Shown here in pieces: positions 8,926-17,206 of a stretch of 38,321 nucleotides of DNA; position 1 is the stretch's first letter, and the number at the start of each line of letters is the position of its first letter. Where the stretch lies: positions 1 through 38,321 of the forward strand of contig JAEELT010000046.1 in assembly GCA_016282855.1 (NCBI GenBank). Reading direction: 5' to 3'. The DNA is from Clostridiaceae bacterium (lineage in GTDB: Bacteria; Bacillota; Clostridia; Oscillospirales; Acutalibacteraceae). The position numbers were made by a program, and so were the translations under genes. The notes beneath the pieces are model-generated. The model saw nothing but the letters and a program-made list of their open reading frames with translations, was not told the origin of the DNA and did no database searches.

Positions 8926-9954
8926 TCAATACTTGTTATGTACATCCTCGGCGAAGCAGAGAACATCCTTGATTTCTATAACAGTTCCGTCATCAAGAAT
9001 CGCTTTGCCGCTCATACGGCCGAACACCTGATGCTGGTCTGTGATAATAAACTTAATATCGATTTTGGCGGCTCTGTCCATAATAGGCTCAAAGGTCATT
9101 TCAAACCTGCCGTCACTGGAGGTAAAGGTCCAGGGGTCAGTATAGCTGCTCTGCGGAATATTGAAGGTGACATCATCAAGCTTATGCGCTTTGCCGTCCC
9201 AGAATATTACGTTTTCGCTTGCGGCTGTTGTGTCACCGAAGCCGTAGCCGATATTGAAGCCGAACTTATGCCCGTCTATATCGGCATTTCCGCTGCCCCA
9301 TTTCCAGGTGTTGTCATAGGTCCAAACGCCTCTGCCCCAGTCGAGGGTGCCGAAATCCGTTGAGGGATCGAAAACGTACTCTTTGCCGTCAAAGACAGCC
9401 TTTCCGCTCGCTCTCATACAATTGATTTTCTGATTGTAGTAAAAAGCAGTATCCTTCTCAGCCCAGGGAGTGGCAATAACCATTGTATCCATATCGGGCT
9501 GCTCAAGGGTGATGTCGCAGGAAAAGTCCTTACCGTCAAGGAAGTTTTTGAAATTGCATACAAGCCTGCGGCTGCCTTCGAAAACGATGAAATCCATATC
9601 AAGGCGCTTGTCGTGATAGGAAGTGTTGCCCTTTTCGGATGTGGTGGGAAGGCGGAGCTTGCCCATGGGGAAAGCGTTGAGGATAGTCTCCGTATGCTCC
9701 CAGGGCTTTGTGAAATCAAGGAGAGATGCCGACTGCAGGCCGATATAGCCGTCGTCCGAAATCGTGAGCGCGACTCCGAAGCTGTTCTTTTCGGAGATTA
9801 TAAGATAATAGTCCCACTCCTTTATGCGGAATCTGGGCGCTTTTATATCTGCGCGGCTGTACTTCTGAAAGAGCCTTCTTGACCAGCCGGGTTCTCTGAG
9901 ACTGCCCTGCTCGGTGAGAAGAGGCTGAACCGAGGTTACTTCGTGATTTCTCAT
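8926..9954 (-). CDS. DUF2804 family protein
   Basis: The 342-residue protein belongs to the DUF2804 family. Recognisable elements are SFGVALTISDDGYIGL, the long AttH-like beta-barrel body with DFGTLDWGRGVWTYDN, FGFNIGYGFGDTTAASENV and the closing stretch HQVFGRMSG. The reading frame is open further upstream, but the ATG at 9954 with AGGGAGGAAT in front is clearly the start. The longer version would overlap the exonuclease gene and has a non-protein-like N-terminus. No signal peptide or membrane helix is present. The biochemical role of this family is not established. The beta-rich, aromatic-rich sequence hints at binding of a hydrophobic ligand, by analogy to the lipocalin-like AttH fold. Confidence 0.85.
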   Translation of the reverse strand: MRNHEVTSVQPLLTEQGSLREPGWSRRLFQKYSRADIKAPRFRIKEWDYYLIISEKNSFGVALTISDDGYIGLQSASLLDFTKPWEHTETILNAFPMGKLRLPTTSEKGNTSYHDKRLDMDFIVFEGSRRLVCNFKNFLDGKDFSCDITLEQPDMDTMVIATPWAEKDTAFYYNQKINCMRASGKAVFDGKEYVFDPSTDFGTLDWGRGVWTYDNTWKWGSGNADIDGHKFGFNIGYGFGDTTAASENVIFWDGKAHKLDDVTFNIPQSSYTDPWTFTSSDGRFEMTFEPIMDRAAKIDIKFIITDQHQVFGRMSGKAILDDGTVIEIKDVLCFAEDVHNKY

Positions 9955-9982
9955 TTTATTATTCCTCCCTGAAAAAAAGTAT

Positions 9983-10951
9983 TTATAATAGCTCCACGCC
10001 GCCGTCTTCACTGCGGCCGTGGTTATATAACATACGGTTATCAAAATGCCACTGCTTCGGAGTAAACTCTCCCGGCTCAACCGCGTTGACCGCCGAATAT
10101 GATTCATACATCTTCGCGTCCATATCATCAAGCATAGAGAGAAGAATAGCCTCGGTGAACATGGGCATTCTGGCGGCACCGAATTCAGGCACCCCGTGAT
10201 GGGAAATAAGCATATGCTCAAGCAGCACAACGGTATCCTCCGATATGCCGAGCTTTTTTCCCTGCTCGGATACTTTTACAGCCCCGAGCACGAGATGGCC
10301 GATAAGATTGCCTTTAACGGTATATTCACCCGGCACGCCCGTCTGAGAAGAAGCTATTTCGTCAACCTTCGTTATATCGTGGAGAATAGCTCCCGCGCAA
10401 AGAAGGTCATAGTTTACATAAGTGTAAATACTGCAGACCGCTTTGGCGAGCCTGAGAATGGATAGAGTATGCATAAGCAGACCGCCTCTCACGGCATGGT
10501 GCAGCCCCTTTGCCGCCGGCCAGTAAACAAGCCTGTCACGGTATTCGTCAAGCACGGCCCTGGTGAGAAGCTTAAGCTCATAATCCGAAAAATCATCTAT
10601 AATCTTCTCTATTTCCTCAAGCATCACCTCGCCCGAAAGGCAGGCGCTCGGAACATAGTCGTTTATATCAACGCCGTCTTCGGGAGTAACTTTGCGGATC
10701 CGGTCAATTCTGAACTGCTGAGAATCGTTGAAGCTTACGAAAGTGCCTCTGACCTTGACAAAATCAAATCTCTCAAACTCAAGCGCGGGTATATCCTTAG
10801 CATCCCAGAGCTTAGCGTTGATTTCGCCGTCATTGTCGGTAAGAGTGAAATCAAGGTAATTGGAGCCCTTGGCCGTCATTTTTTTCTCAACCGATTTAAC
10901 AAGGCAGAAGCCCTCAAAAAGCTGATTGCCGGGTAAAGCTTTGAAATTCAA
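9983..10951 (-). CDS. yhaM: YhaM-like 3'-5' exoribonuclease (OB fold + HD domain)
   Basis: The 322-residue protein has an N-terminal OB-fold nucleic-acid-binding domain (about 10-90; FTLTDNDGEINAKLWD). A metal-dependent HD phosphohydrolase domain follows, with His161 in GLLMHT, the HD pair at 191-192 (AILHDITKVDE), SHHG near 250 and Asp275/Asp276. This combination and length match Bacillus YhaM, a 3'-5' exonuclease that trims mRNA 3' ends. The start is TTG at 10951, with an AGGAGG seven bases upstream (AGGAGGAATCACA-TTG). It follows the Na/Pi cotransporter by 17 bases and precedes the DUF2804 gene by 28, so it is probably an internal operon gene. Confidence 0.88.
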   Translation of the reverse strand: MNFKALPGNQLFEGFCLVKSVEKKMTAKGSNYLDFTLTDNDGEINAKLWDAKDIPALEFERFDFVKVRGTFVSFNDSQQFRIDRIRKVTPEDGVDINDYVPSACLSGEVMLEEIEKIIDDFSDYELKLLTRAVLDEYRDRLVYWPAAKGLHHAVRGGLLMHTLSILRLAKAVCSIYTYVNYDLLCAGAILHDITKVDEIASSQTGVPGEYTVKGNLIGHLVLGAVKVSEQGKKLGISEDTVVLLEHMLISHHGVPEFGAARMPMFTEAILLSMLDDMDAKMYESYSAVNAVEPGEFTPKQWHFDNRMLYNHGRSEDGGVELL

Positions 10952-10968
10952 TGTGATTCCTCCTGTTA

Positions 10969-12726
10969 TCAGACTGCGGGAAGCTTATATTTGCCCGAGT
11001 ATTCTTCATATCTTGTAAGGAAATGCTCGCTGTCGGCCTTGATGTTGCGGATAGACTCGTGGAACATCATATCATTGTGCTTCAGGTCGATAACAGCGCC
11101 GGCAACATTGGCGCAGTGGTCCGAAACTCTCTCGAGATTGGTAAGAAGATCTGAGAGCACAAAGCCCGCCTCTGCGTTGCACTCGCCTCTCTGAAGCCTT
11201 TTTATGTGATTCTTTCTAATCTGCTCCTTAAGGTCGTCAACAACCTGCTCAAGAGGTTCAACCATCTGAGCGGTATCAAAGCTATTTTCCGAAAGAGCTT
11301 TGTATGTAAGTGAGAAAATATCCTCAACCGCCGCGAGAAGCACATCCAGCTCCTTCTGAGCGGCATCACCGAAGGATATTTTTTTGTCTTCTCTTTCCTC
11401 CGCGCTTTCAAGGATATTCAGCGCGTGGTCGCCTATGCGCTCATAGTCACCCACAATTTTGAGCAGGAACGCTGCCTCGGCGGAATCTTTATTGCTTATC
11501 TCGTGCTCCGACAGCTTGACGAGATAAGTGCTGATTTCATCCTCATACAAATCCGTGCGTTCTTCATATCTGCGCACGATCTTTGCCTTTTCCTCGTCAA
11601 GGTCAAAGACGCAGCTGATTGCGTTCACGAGGGCCTTGCCGGAACGCTCTGCCATTTTAAGAGCAAGCAGGCGGCAGCGCTCAACCGCAAGAGGAGGCGT
11701 GAAAAGGAGGCGCTCGTCGAGCTCGATTTTTTCGCCCTCATCGTCATCCTCCCTGTCGGGAATAAGTTTTGTGACAACCTTTTCGAGAAGAGAAGTGAAG
11801 GGAGTCACTACAAGCATAGTGAGAATGTTGAAAATTGTATGTGATGCGGCAATGCCGTAAAGAGCTATTGACTTGTCAAGGAAGGCAGGCGCTACGGTAT
11901 ATTTGACTATGCAGAAAACGGAGAGATATATCACGGTGCCCGTCACATTGAACAAAAGATGCGAGAGAGCCGCTCTCTTACCGCTTTTGGTTGCGCCGAA
12001 AGCTGAAATGACAGCGGTAACACAGGTGCCGATATTCTGGCCCATAACAATCGGAACGGCGGTACCCCAGGTAATATGCCCCGTGGCGGAAAGCGCCTGG
12101 AGAATACCGATTGAAGCGGCTGAGGACTGAATAAGAGCAGTTACGACAAGACCCATAAGCACGCCGAGGAAAGGATTGCCGAAAAGCACAAGAAGATTTG
12201 TAAACTGCGGAATATCCGTAAGCCCGCCCACGGAATTTGTCATAGCCGACATACCTGTCATGAGAGTGGCAAAGCCGAGAAGCACCGTGCCGACGTCCTT
12301 GTTTTTGCTCTTCTTTGAGAACATATACATAATCACGCCTATAAAGGCAAGCACGGGGGTAAATGAAGTGGGCTTGCAGAGCCTGAGTATTATATTATCG
12401 CTGCTTATACCGTTAAGTGATAAAATCCACGCGGTAACGGTGGTGCCGACATTGGCGCCGATAATAACATTGATTGCCTGGCTGAGTGTCATCAACCTGG
12501 AGTTGACAAAGCCGACAACCATAACAGTGGTGGCGGAGGAAGCCTGTGTAACCGTGGTGACGGCAGCGCCCGTGGCAATACCGCCCGCCTTGCTGGTGGT
12601 AAGCTTTCCGAGCAGGTTTTTGAGACCTGAGCCGGCTCTTTTTTCGAGAGCGGCACCCATAACGCTCATTCCGAAAAGGAAAAGCGCGAGGCCGCCGAGC
12701 AAAGTGAAAATATCGAAAATATCCAT
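10969..12726 (-). CDS. Na/Pi cotransporter family protein with PhoU-like C-terminal domain
   Basis: The 585-residue protein has two inverted transport repeats, each with the Na/Pi signature: TQASSATTVMVVGF near 60 and ALIQSSAASIGIL near 200. About eight membrane helices lie in the first 320 residues. Residues 345-570 are a soluble helical bundle of PhoU type (EIRKNHIKRL, LTNLERVSDHCANVAG). Family members (NptA/YjbB type) move phosphate with sodium, and the PhoU part is thought to regulate flux. A GGAG lies eight bases before the ATG. A strong terminator-like hairpin ends only about 16 bases upstream of the start, so expression depends on read-through or on a promoter hidden in the short leader. 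Confidence 0.93.
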   Translation of the reverse strand: MDIFDIFTLLGGLALFLFGMSVMGAALEKRAGSGLKNLLGKLTTSKAGGIATGAAVTTVTQASSATTVMVVGFVNSRLMTLSQAINVIIGANVGTTVTAWILSLNGISSDNIILRLCKPTSFTPVLAFIGVIMYMFSKKSKNKDVGTVLLGFATLMTGMSAMTNSVGGLTDIPQFTNLLVLFGNPFLGVLMGLVVTALIQSSAASIGILQALSATGHITWGTAVPIVMGQNIGTCVTAVISAFGATKSGKRAALSHLLFNVTGTVIYLSVFCIVKYTVAPAFLDKSIALYGIAASHTIFNILTMLVVTPFTSLLEKVVTKLIPDREDDDEGEKIELDERLLFTPPLAVERCRLLALKMAERSGKALVNAISCVFDLDEEKAKIVRRYEERTDLYEDEISTYLVKLSEHEISNKDSAEAAFLLKIVGDYERIGDHALNILESAEEREDKKISFGDAAQKELDVLLAAVEDIFSLTYKALSENSFDTAQMVEPLEQVVDDLKEQIRKNHIKRLQRGECNAEAGFVLSDLLTNLERVSDHCANVAGAVIDLKHNDMMFHESIRNIKADSEHFLTRYEEYSGKYKLPAV

Positions 12727-12741
12727 AAAAAAACTCCATAC

Positions 12742-12793
12742 AAAAAAATACCGGAATGATGCTGATTTTATCTTATCACATCACTTCGGTATT
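12742..12793 (-). terminator. Strong intrinsic terminator after the aminotransferase, in the leader of the Na/Pi gene
   Basis: Read on the minus strand, AATACCG-A-AGTGATG pairs with CATCATT-C-CGGTATT. That gives 14 base pairs including one G-U, with one mismatch, around a 17-base loop, followed directly by a run of seven T. It ends the regulator-aminotransferase transcript but sits about 16 bases ahead of the next start codon. Confidence 0.85.
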
Positions 12794-12835
12794 GTAAATA
12801 AATAAAATATATTATTTATTGATTATTTCAGTTCT

Positions 12836-13996
12836 TTAAAGGAATTCGCCGGTCCTTTCGAGCGCTGTTTTGATATGGTCCATGCTGTAACAGTATGAAG
12901 CTCTCACAAAACCCTCACCGCACTCTCCGAACGCCGTGCCGGGCACAAGCGCAACGTGCTTTTCGGCAAGGAGCTTTTCACAGAATTCTCCGCTGGTCAT
13001 ACCGGTGCTCTTTATGCTGGGAAAAACATAAAAAGCTCCCTCCGGCTCCCTGCACTCAAGCCCTATTTCATTAAAGCCGTACACCATAAGCTTCCTGCGC
13101 ATATCATACTCTTCAATCATAGCCTCCACATCGGTATCACAGTCTCTGAGGGCCGTTATGGCGGCGTACTGTGAAGTGGTAGGCGCGCACATTATGGAAT
13201 ACTGGTGAAGCTTCGTAATCTGAGCGTTTATTTTTTCAGGCGCGCAGACATAACCGAGACGCCAACCCGTCATTGAAAACGCCTTTGAAAAACCGTTTAT
13301 GACAATGGTGCGCTCTCTGAGAGAGCCGACAGACGCGGGCGAAACGTGACGCTTGCCGTTGAAAGTAAGCTCAGAATAAATCTCATCGGATATAAGCACT
13401 ATGCCGGTATCTTTTATAAGGCTTTCAATCTCAAGATAGTCTTCCTTCTCCATAATGGCACCTGTAGGATTTGACGGGTATGGAAGAACAACAGCCTTTG
13501 TCCTTGGTGTGATTTTTTCCTTGAGCTCGGCCGCGGTAAGTTTAAAGCCATTTTCCGCTTTGCTTTCGCTTATCACGGGTATGCCTCCGGCCATAAGCAC
13601 CATCGGCACATAGCAGACATAGCTCGGCTGAGGTATAATGACCTCATCACCGTCATTTACTACTGAGCGCACCGCAGCGTCAATCGCCTCGCTGCCGCCT
13701 ACGGTAACGAGTATCTCGGTATCGGGATTATAGGAAAGAGAATATTTGCGGCTCAGATAGCGGGCTATCTCAGCGCGAAGAGCGGAAAGACCTCTGTTTG
13801 CCGTATAACTGGTCTTGCCCCCTTCGAGAGAAACAATGGCAGCATTTCTTATCTTCCAGGGAGTTTCAAAATCCGGCTCGCCGACACCCAAAGATATTAC
13901 GTCGTCCATTGTGGCGGCAATATCAAAAAACTTTCTGATGCCGGAGGGCTGAATCTCGGTTATTTTATTGTTAAGTATGCTTTCGTAATTCAGCAA
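12836..13996 (-). CDS. PLP-dependent aminotransferase class I/II (PatA/aspartate-aminotransferase-like)
   Basis: The 386-residue fold-type I aminotransferase contains LGVGEPDFETP near 37, the substrate/cofactor-binding stretch YPSNPTG (173-179) and SDEIYSEL with the PLP-ring Asp. The Schiff-base lysine is Lys238 in GFSKAFSMTGWRLG. These are class I features of the aspartate/aromatic aminotransferase and PatA group; the amino-acid preference cannot be read. The frame starts with TTG at 13996, overlapping the stop of the Lrp-type regulator by seven bases (TTGCTGA) with GGGGAG upstream, so the two are translationally coupled. The regulator very likely controls the pair in response to an amino acid, which is inference from the family. 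Confidence 0.92.
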   Translation of the reverse strand: MLNYESILNNKITEIQPSGIRKFFDIAATMDDVISLGVGEPDFETPWKIRNAAIVSLEGGKTSYTANRGLSALRAEIARYLSRKYSLSYNPDTEILVTVGGSEAIDAAVRSVVNDGDEVIIPQPSYVCYVPMVLMAGGIPVISESKAENGFKLTAAELKEKITPRTKAVVLPYPSNPTGAIMEKEDYLEIESLIKDTGIVLISDEIYSELTFNGKRHVSPASVGSLRERTIVINGFSKAFSMTGWRLGYVCAPEKINAQITKLHQYSIMCAPTTSQYAAITALRDCDTDVEAMIEEYDMRRKLMVYGFNEIGLECREPEGAFYVFPSIKSTGMTSGEFCEKLLAEKHVALVPGTAFGECGEGFVRASYCYSMDHIKTALERTGEFL

Positions 13997-14475
13997 GACG
14001 AAACAACTCCCCGCTCATCGGTGCTTTCAATATCAAGAGCAACGTCAAGCTCTTTGTATCTTCTCATAACAAACTGGGTCTTGGTGGAAGTAATGCTCTC
14101 CATCACAGCAAGCTCTTTTGACACAAAGCGCGAAACCTCCTGAAAAGTCCTGCACTTTACCATAACGCAAAGATCCGACACACCGGAAAGAAGATATACG
14201 CTCTCAACCTCTTTGTATCTCGCGACCTTCTTAGCTACATCTTCAAAACCGTAGCCGGGTTTTGGGGTAACTTTAAGATCAACGAGGGCTGAAACATAGC
14301 CGTCATCAAGCTTTTCCCAGTCGATAACCGCTTTACACGCCCTGATGAGGCCTTCTTTTGTCATTTCTTCTATTTCGGCGTTTACCTCGTCCTCGGTAAG
14401 ACCTGTGCAGATCGAAAGCTCCTTAGTGCTCATTCTCGCGTCTTTCGCGAGCAGCTTGAGAATCTGTATGTTCAT
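13990..14475 (-). CDS. Lrp/AsnC family transcriptional regulator
   Basis: The 161-residue protein has an N-terminal winged helix-turn-helix (MSTKELSICTGLTEDEVNAE) and a C-terminal RAM/AsnC ligand-binding domain (about 65-140; VESVYLLSGVSDLCVMVKCR). The frame could start earlier at 14523, but ATG at 14475 is chosen because GGAGGAA lies at proper distance and homology begins there. The domain closing the octamer is present. It is coupled to a downstream aminotransferase, a common arrangement in which the regulator senses the amino acid handled by its neighbour. It is divergent to the zinc-ribbon/GPH cassette, with a 190-bp shared intergenic region, so it could also act on that promoter. Confidence 0.9.
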   Translation of the reverse strand: MNIQILKLLAKDARMSTKELSICTGLTEDEVNAEIEEMTKEGLIRACKAVIDWEKLDDGYVSALVDLKVTPKPGYGFEDVAKKVARYKEVESVYLLSGVSDLCVMVKCRTFQEVSRFVSKELAVMESITSTKTQFVMRRYKELDVALDIESTDERGVVSSC

Positions 14476-14600
14476 ATCGGTTCCTCCGTAAAAACAGTCT
14501 TTCTTTTTCAATGATTTTACCATATTTCCACGGCTTTTTACAGCAATTATTCTCAGGCCGGTTTATTTCGGCGTTTTACATATTTTTTAATTAAAAACTA

Positions 14601-14630
14601 TTGACTTGACTGTATAAAAGCACATATAAT
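14601..14630 (+). promoter_or_regulatory. Sigma-A type promoter for zinc-ribbon/GPH cassette 1
   Basis: TTGACT and a perfect TATAAT are 18 bases apart and lie 36 bases upstream of the ATG at 14666. The AGGAGG ribosome-binding site is at 14651-14656. Confidence 0.75.
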
Positions 14631-14665
14631 TTAAAGGTAAAACGAGTTTAAGGAGGGATAATAAG

Positions 14666-15535
14666 ATGGCAAACTGCCCCAACTGCGGCCGTAAACTGCA
14701 CTTTACCGACTGGAAGCAGAATTGCCCCGGATGCGGAGTGAACCTGATTTACTTCAAATCAAATGAAAGGCTCCTTGAAGAAAGCGAAAAGGCCGAAATA
14801 GAGCACGCAAAGCATCAACCCGGAGTTGACAGAGCAAAAGCGTCCGTGTTCGGCTCACCGCAGGCAATATCAAGGCTCGTGCTTTCCGTAATACCGCTCG
14901 CTGCCCTGTTTCTTCCTCTGTGTGTGATTGACACGGGAGAAACGTTAAGAAAGATTAACGCCATAGATATTTACAAATTCATTTCGTCAAGCAATTTCGG
15001 CTCTGTTATCGGAAACGCATGTTCCGCAAAGTTTCCCGATATTTCAGTTATACTCCTGCTGTTTTCGGCTGTTATGATTCTTGTGAGCGCAATATGCCTT
15101 GTGATGTCGCTTGGCAGGCACGGCAAGATAAGAAACCTTATTCTCGACCTTCTTATGCTTGCTCCGGCCGCATTGTCCGCGGCATTCATATTTATTGCGG
15201 ACAGCTCGCTTCGTGAGCCGTATTCTCTGACTGAAAGCATTACGGCAACATCATTTAAGCCGGGAATCGGCGCATACATCTATATCACACTTCTTGTCGC
15301 ACTGCTCGTTTATAATCTTATTCTTGCCGAAAGAGGAATTCCCGTAAAACACACAGTATGCTACATCGGAGGTCTGCCCAGCGAAAAATACTATGAATAT
15401 AAAGAATCCGGTATGAGCGAGCTTGAGATACGCAAAAAAATGGTTGAGGCGCTTACACAAATGCAGGAAGAGGTAAAGCGTAAGGAAGCCGAATCCCTGG
15501 CGCAGAGAGAACTCCAGCGCAGTAAAATGAAATAA
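14666..15535 (+). CDS. Zinc-ribbon membrane protein, cassette copy 1
   Basis: The 289-residue protein begins with a small zinc ribbon (Cys4, Cys7, Cys20, Cys23; CPNCGRKLHFTDWKQNCPGC). A charged linker with RAKASVFGSP follows, then four predicted membrane helices (about 70-88, 126-148, 157-178, 202-220). The tail contains GIPVKHTVCYIGGLPSEKYY and a long charged, probably coiled-coil helix (250-289). It is a paralogue of the protein at 27199-28053, which shares the ribbon spacing, helix layout and the GIP(V/I)xHxxCxxGG(L/I)Px(E)xY motif. Each copy immediately precedes a GPH-type transporter gene, here with 13 bases between them. I do not recognise a named family. A chaperone, anchoring or regulatory partner of the transporter is a reasonable guess, not shown. 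Confidence 0.85.
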   Translation: MANCPNCGRKLHFTDWKQNCPGCGVNLIYFKSNERLLEESEKAEIEHAKHQPGVDRAKASVFGSPQAISRLVLSVIPLAALFLPLCVIDTGETLRKINAIDIYKFISSSNFGSVIGNACSAKFPDISVILLLFSAVMILVSAICLVMSLGRHGKIRNLILDLLMLAPAALSAAFIFIADSSLREPYSLTESITATSFKPGIGAYIYITLLVALLVYNLILAERGIPVKHTVCYIGGLPSEKYYEYKESGMSELEIRKKMVEALTQMQEEVKRKEAESLAQRELQRSKMK

Positions 15536-15548
15536 GGAGGTGTAACCG

Positions 15549-17129
15549 GTGAGTGACGAAACAAAAAACAGTCAGCAGTCAGAGCTTGAGCAGGTAAACG
15601 CGCAGCTCAGGCAGCTCGTTGATGTTGACCGAAGAGTTATAAACCGCAAGCAGACCATCGGTTATATGCTCTTTGACGGAAGCCGCGGCTTCAACATAGA
15701 CGGTCACAAGGACTTATTCATTGACAGTATATTGAAAATAAGCCTTGCCCTTCAGTCGAAGTATAACATAGTCGCCGGTATCTGGGATGTGGTTGACGAC
15801 CTGCTTGTAGGCGGCATTATAGAAAAAACACGTACCCGCTGGGGCAAATTTGTGCCTTACATTTTCCTTGGCGGCATACCCCTTGCGATTATCTCCACGC
15901 TTTTCTGGGTGCTGCCCCTGCTTTTTTCACCCGAGCACGTCGATAACTTCTCATATCTGCCCAAATTCTTTGTATTCGCGGTGCTTGATATGACCTTTGA
16001 GCTGCTGTCAAACTTCAAGAATGTTGCGATAGGCGGATATATTTCAACAATAACCCCCTACCCTTCTGACAGACGGCGCCTGCTGGCTGTTTCAAGCTAC
16101 TTCAGCATAATCTATTCGAGAATACCCGACCTTGTTATAGAGTTTATGCTCGATTTCATAAAAAACGGTATTGTCAAATCCGCCACAAAAACCAGCGCCG
16201 ATATGATAAGAGCGTCACTGATAATTGTAGGACCCCTGACTGCAATATTATCGGGTCTCATAATCACATGGTATTGCAAACTTGCGAAGGAAAGAGTGCA
16301 CCAGAAGATTGAAACTGCGAAAATCAAAGAGAGCCTGAAGATAGTTTTCACCAACAGGCCGATACTTATGTATATGTTCAGCAACGCTCTCGGCTCGTTC
16401 GGAACAGGTCTTTCTACAAACGACTATTACCGCCAGGTGCTCAACATGACCACCTTTGAGACCATAGCGGGAATACCCTCGTTTTTCTTCCAGCCGATAG
16501 GCTTCGCAAAATACAATTACCTGACCACGAAATTCTCAACGAGAAGCCTGTATATGATTTCACAGGTGTTTGCAAAAACGTTCTATATTCCGCTGTTCTT
16601 CTACGGTATGTTTATAAAGGACAGAAACGGCAACAGATTTTTCACTCAGCGTATTCCCATGCTTCCCGTGACTGCGGTATGGGAAATCATTTACGCCACA
16701 TTCTGGGGCGTAAAGAGCCTCTCGGGGCAGGAAATAAGCAACGAATGCAACGACTATATAGAGTGGAAATGCGGCTTCAGAAACGAAGCTACGCTCTCTG
16801 TGGCAAGCACGTTTATGTGCAAGATACCCTCAAGATTAAACGGCGTGCTTCAGCCGAGATACAAGCAGTGGATAAACTACGACCAGACTGCTTATACAGA
16901 AGGCAGGCAGCAGCCTGAGAAAGCTCAGAAATGGATATTCGCAATGGCGACAATAATCCCCGCTTTTATAGTCCTCTCAAGCATGATACCGATGTTCTGG
17001 TACAATATCGATAAAGAAAAACGCGACAAAATGTACAGAGAGCTCAACGAGCGCAGAGTAAGAATAGCTGAAAACATAACAAAATACGGTCAGGAAGAAG
17101 AAAGCGAAAAAGCATCGGCATCGGTTTGA
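15549..17129 (+). CDS. GPH/MFS-type cation:sugar symporter-like protein, cassette copy 1
   Basis: The 526-residue protein has about 11-12 hydrophobic segments and resembles the glycoside-pentoside-hexuronide (MelB-like) symporters. The stretch IWDVVDDLLVGGIIEKTRTR, followed by WGKFVPYI, matches the MelB region with the cation-binding Asp pair after helix 2. The start is GTG at 15549, preceded by AAGGAGGTG. The C-terminal section has a conserved NECNDYIEWKCGFRNEAT block and a cytoplasmic helix beginning YNIDKEKRDKMYRELNERR. Both are also found in the paralogue at 25692-27206 and are not usual in MelB. A rhamnosidase gene converges on it from the other side, so an oligosaccharide substrate is plausible. 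The substrate is not determined. Confidence 0.82.
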   Translation: MSDETKNSQQSELEQVNAQLRQLVDVDRRVINRKQTIGYMLFDGSRGFNIDGHKDLFIDSILKISLALQSKYNIVAGIWDVVDDLLVGGIIEKTRTRWGKFVPYIFLGGIPLAIISTLFWVLPLLFSPEHVDNFSYLPKFFVFAVLDMTFELLSNFKNVAIGGYISTITPYPSDRRRLLAVSSYFSIIYSRIPDLVIEFMLDFIKNGIVKSATKTSADMIRASLIIVGPLTAILSGLIITWYCKLAKERVHQKIETAKIKESLKIVFTNRPILMYMFSNALGSFGTGLSTNDYYRQVLNMTTFETIAGIPSFFFQPIGFAKYNYLTTKFSTRSLYMISQVFAKTFYIPLFFYGMFIKDRNGNRFFTQRIPMLPVTAVWEIIYATFWGVKSLSGQEISNECNDYIEWKCGFRNEATLSVASTFMCKIPSRLNGVLQPRYKQWINYDQTAYTEGRQQPEKAQKWIFAMATIIPAFIVLSSMIPMFWYNIDKEKRDKMYRELNERRVRIAENITKYGQEEESEKASASV

Positions 17130-17143
17130 AACAAATGAAAGTA

Positions 17144-17176
17144 AAAGGACTGCAGATTAATAATCTGCAGTCCTTT
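17144..17176. terminator. Bidirectional intrinsic terminator
   Basis: A perfect 14-bp stem (AAAGGACTGCAGAT / ATCTGCAGTCCTTT, 17144-17157 and 17163-17176) with a five-base loop is followed by CTTTAC. On the opposite strand it is followed by TACTTTC. It lies between convergent genes, the GPH transporter on plus and the GH78 gene on minus. Confidence 0.85.
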
Positions 17177-17206
17177 CTTTACGCGCTGTATTTATTTACC
17201 GGGTGC

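Noticed and set aside
8926-10230. Longer 434-residue version of the DUF2804 protein
   Set aside because: The extra N-terminus overlaps the exonuclease gene, is low-quality cysteine-rich sequence, and an excellent ribosome-binding site precedes the internal ATG at 9954.
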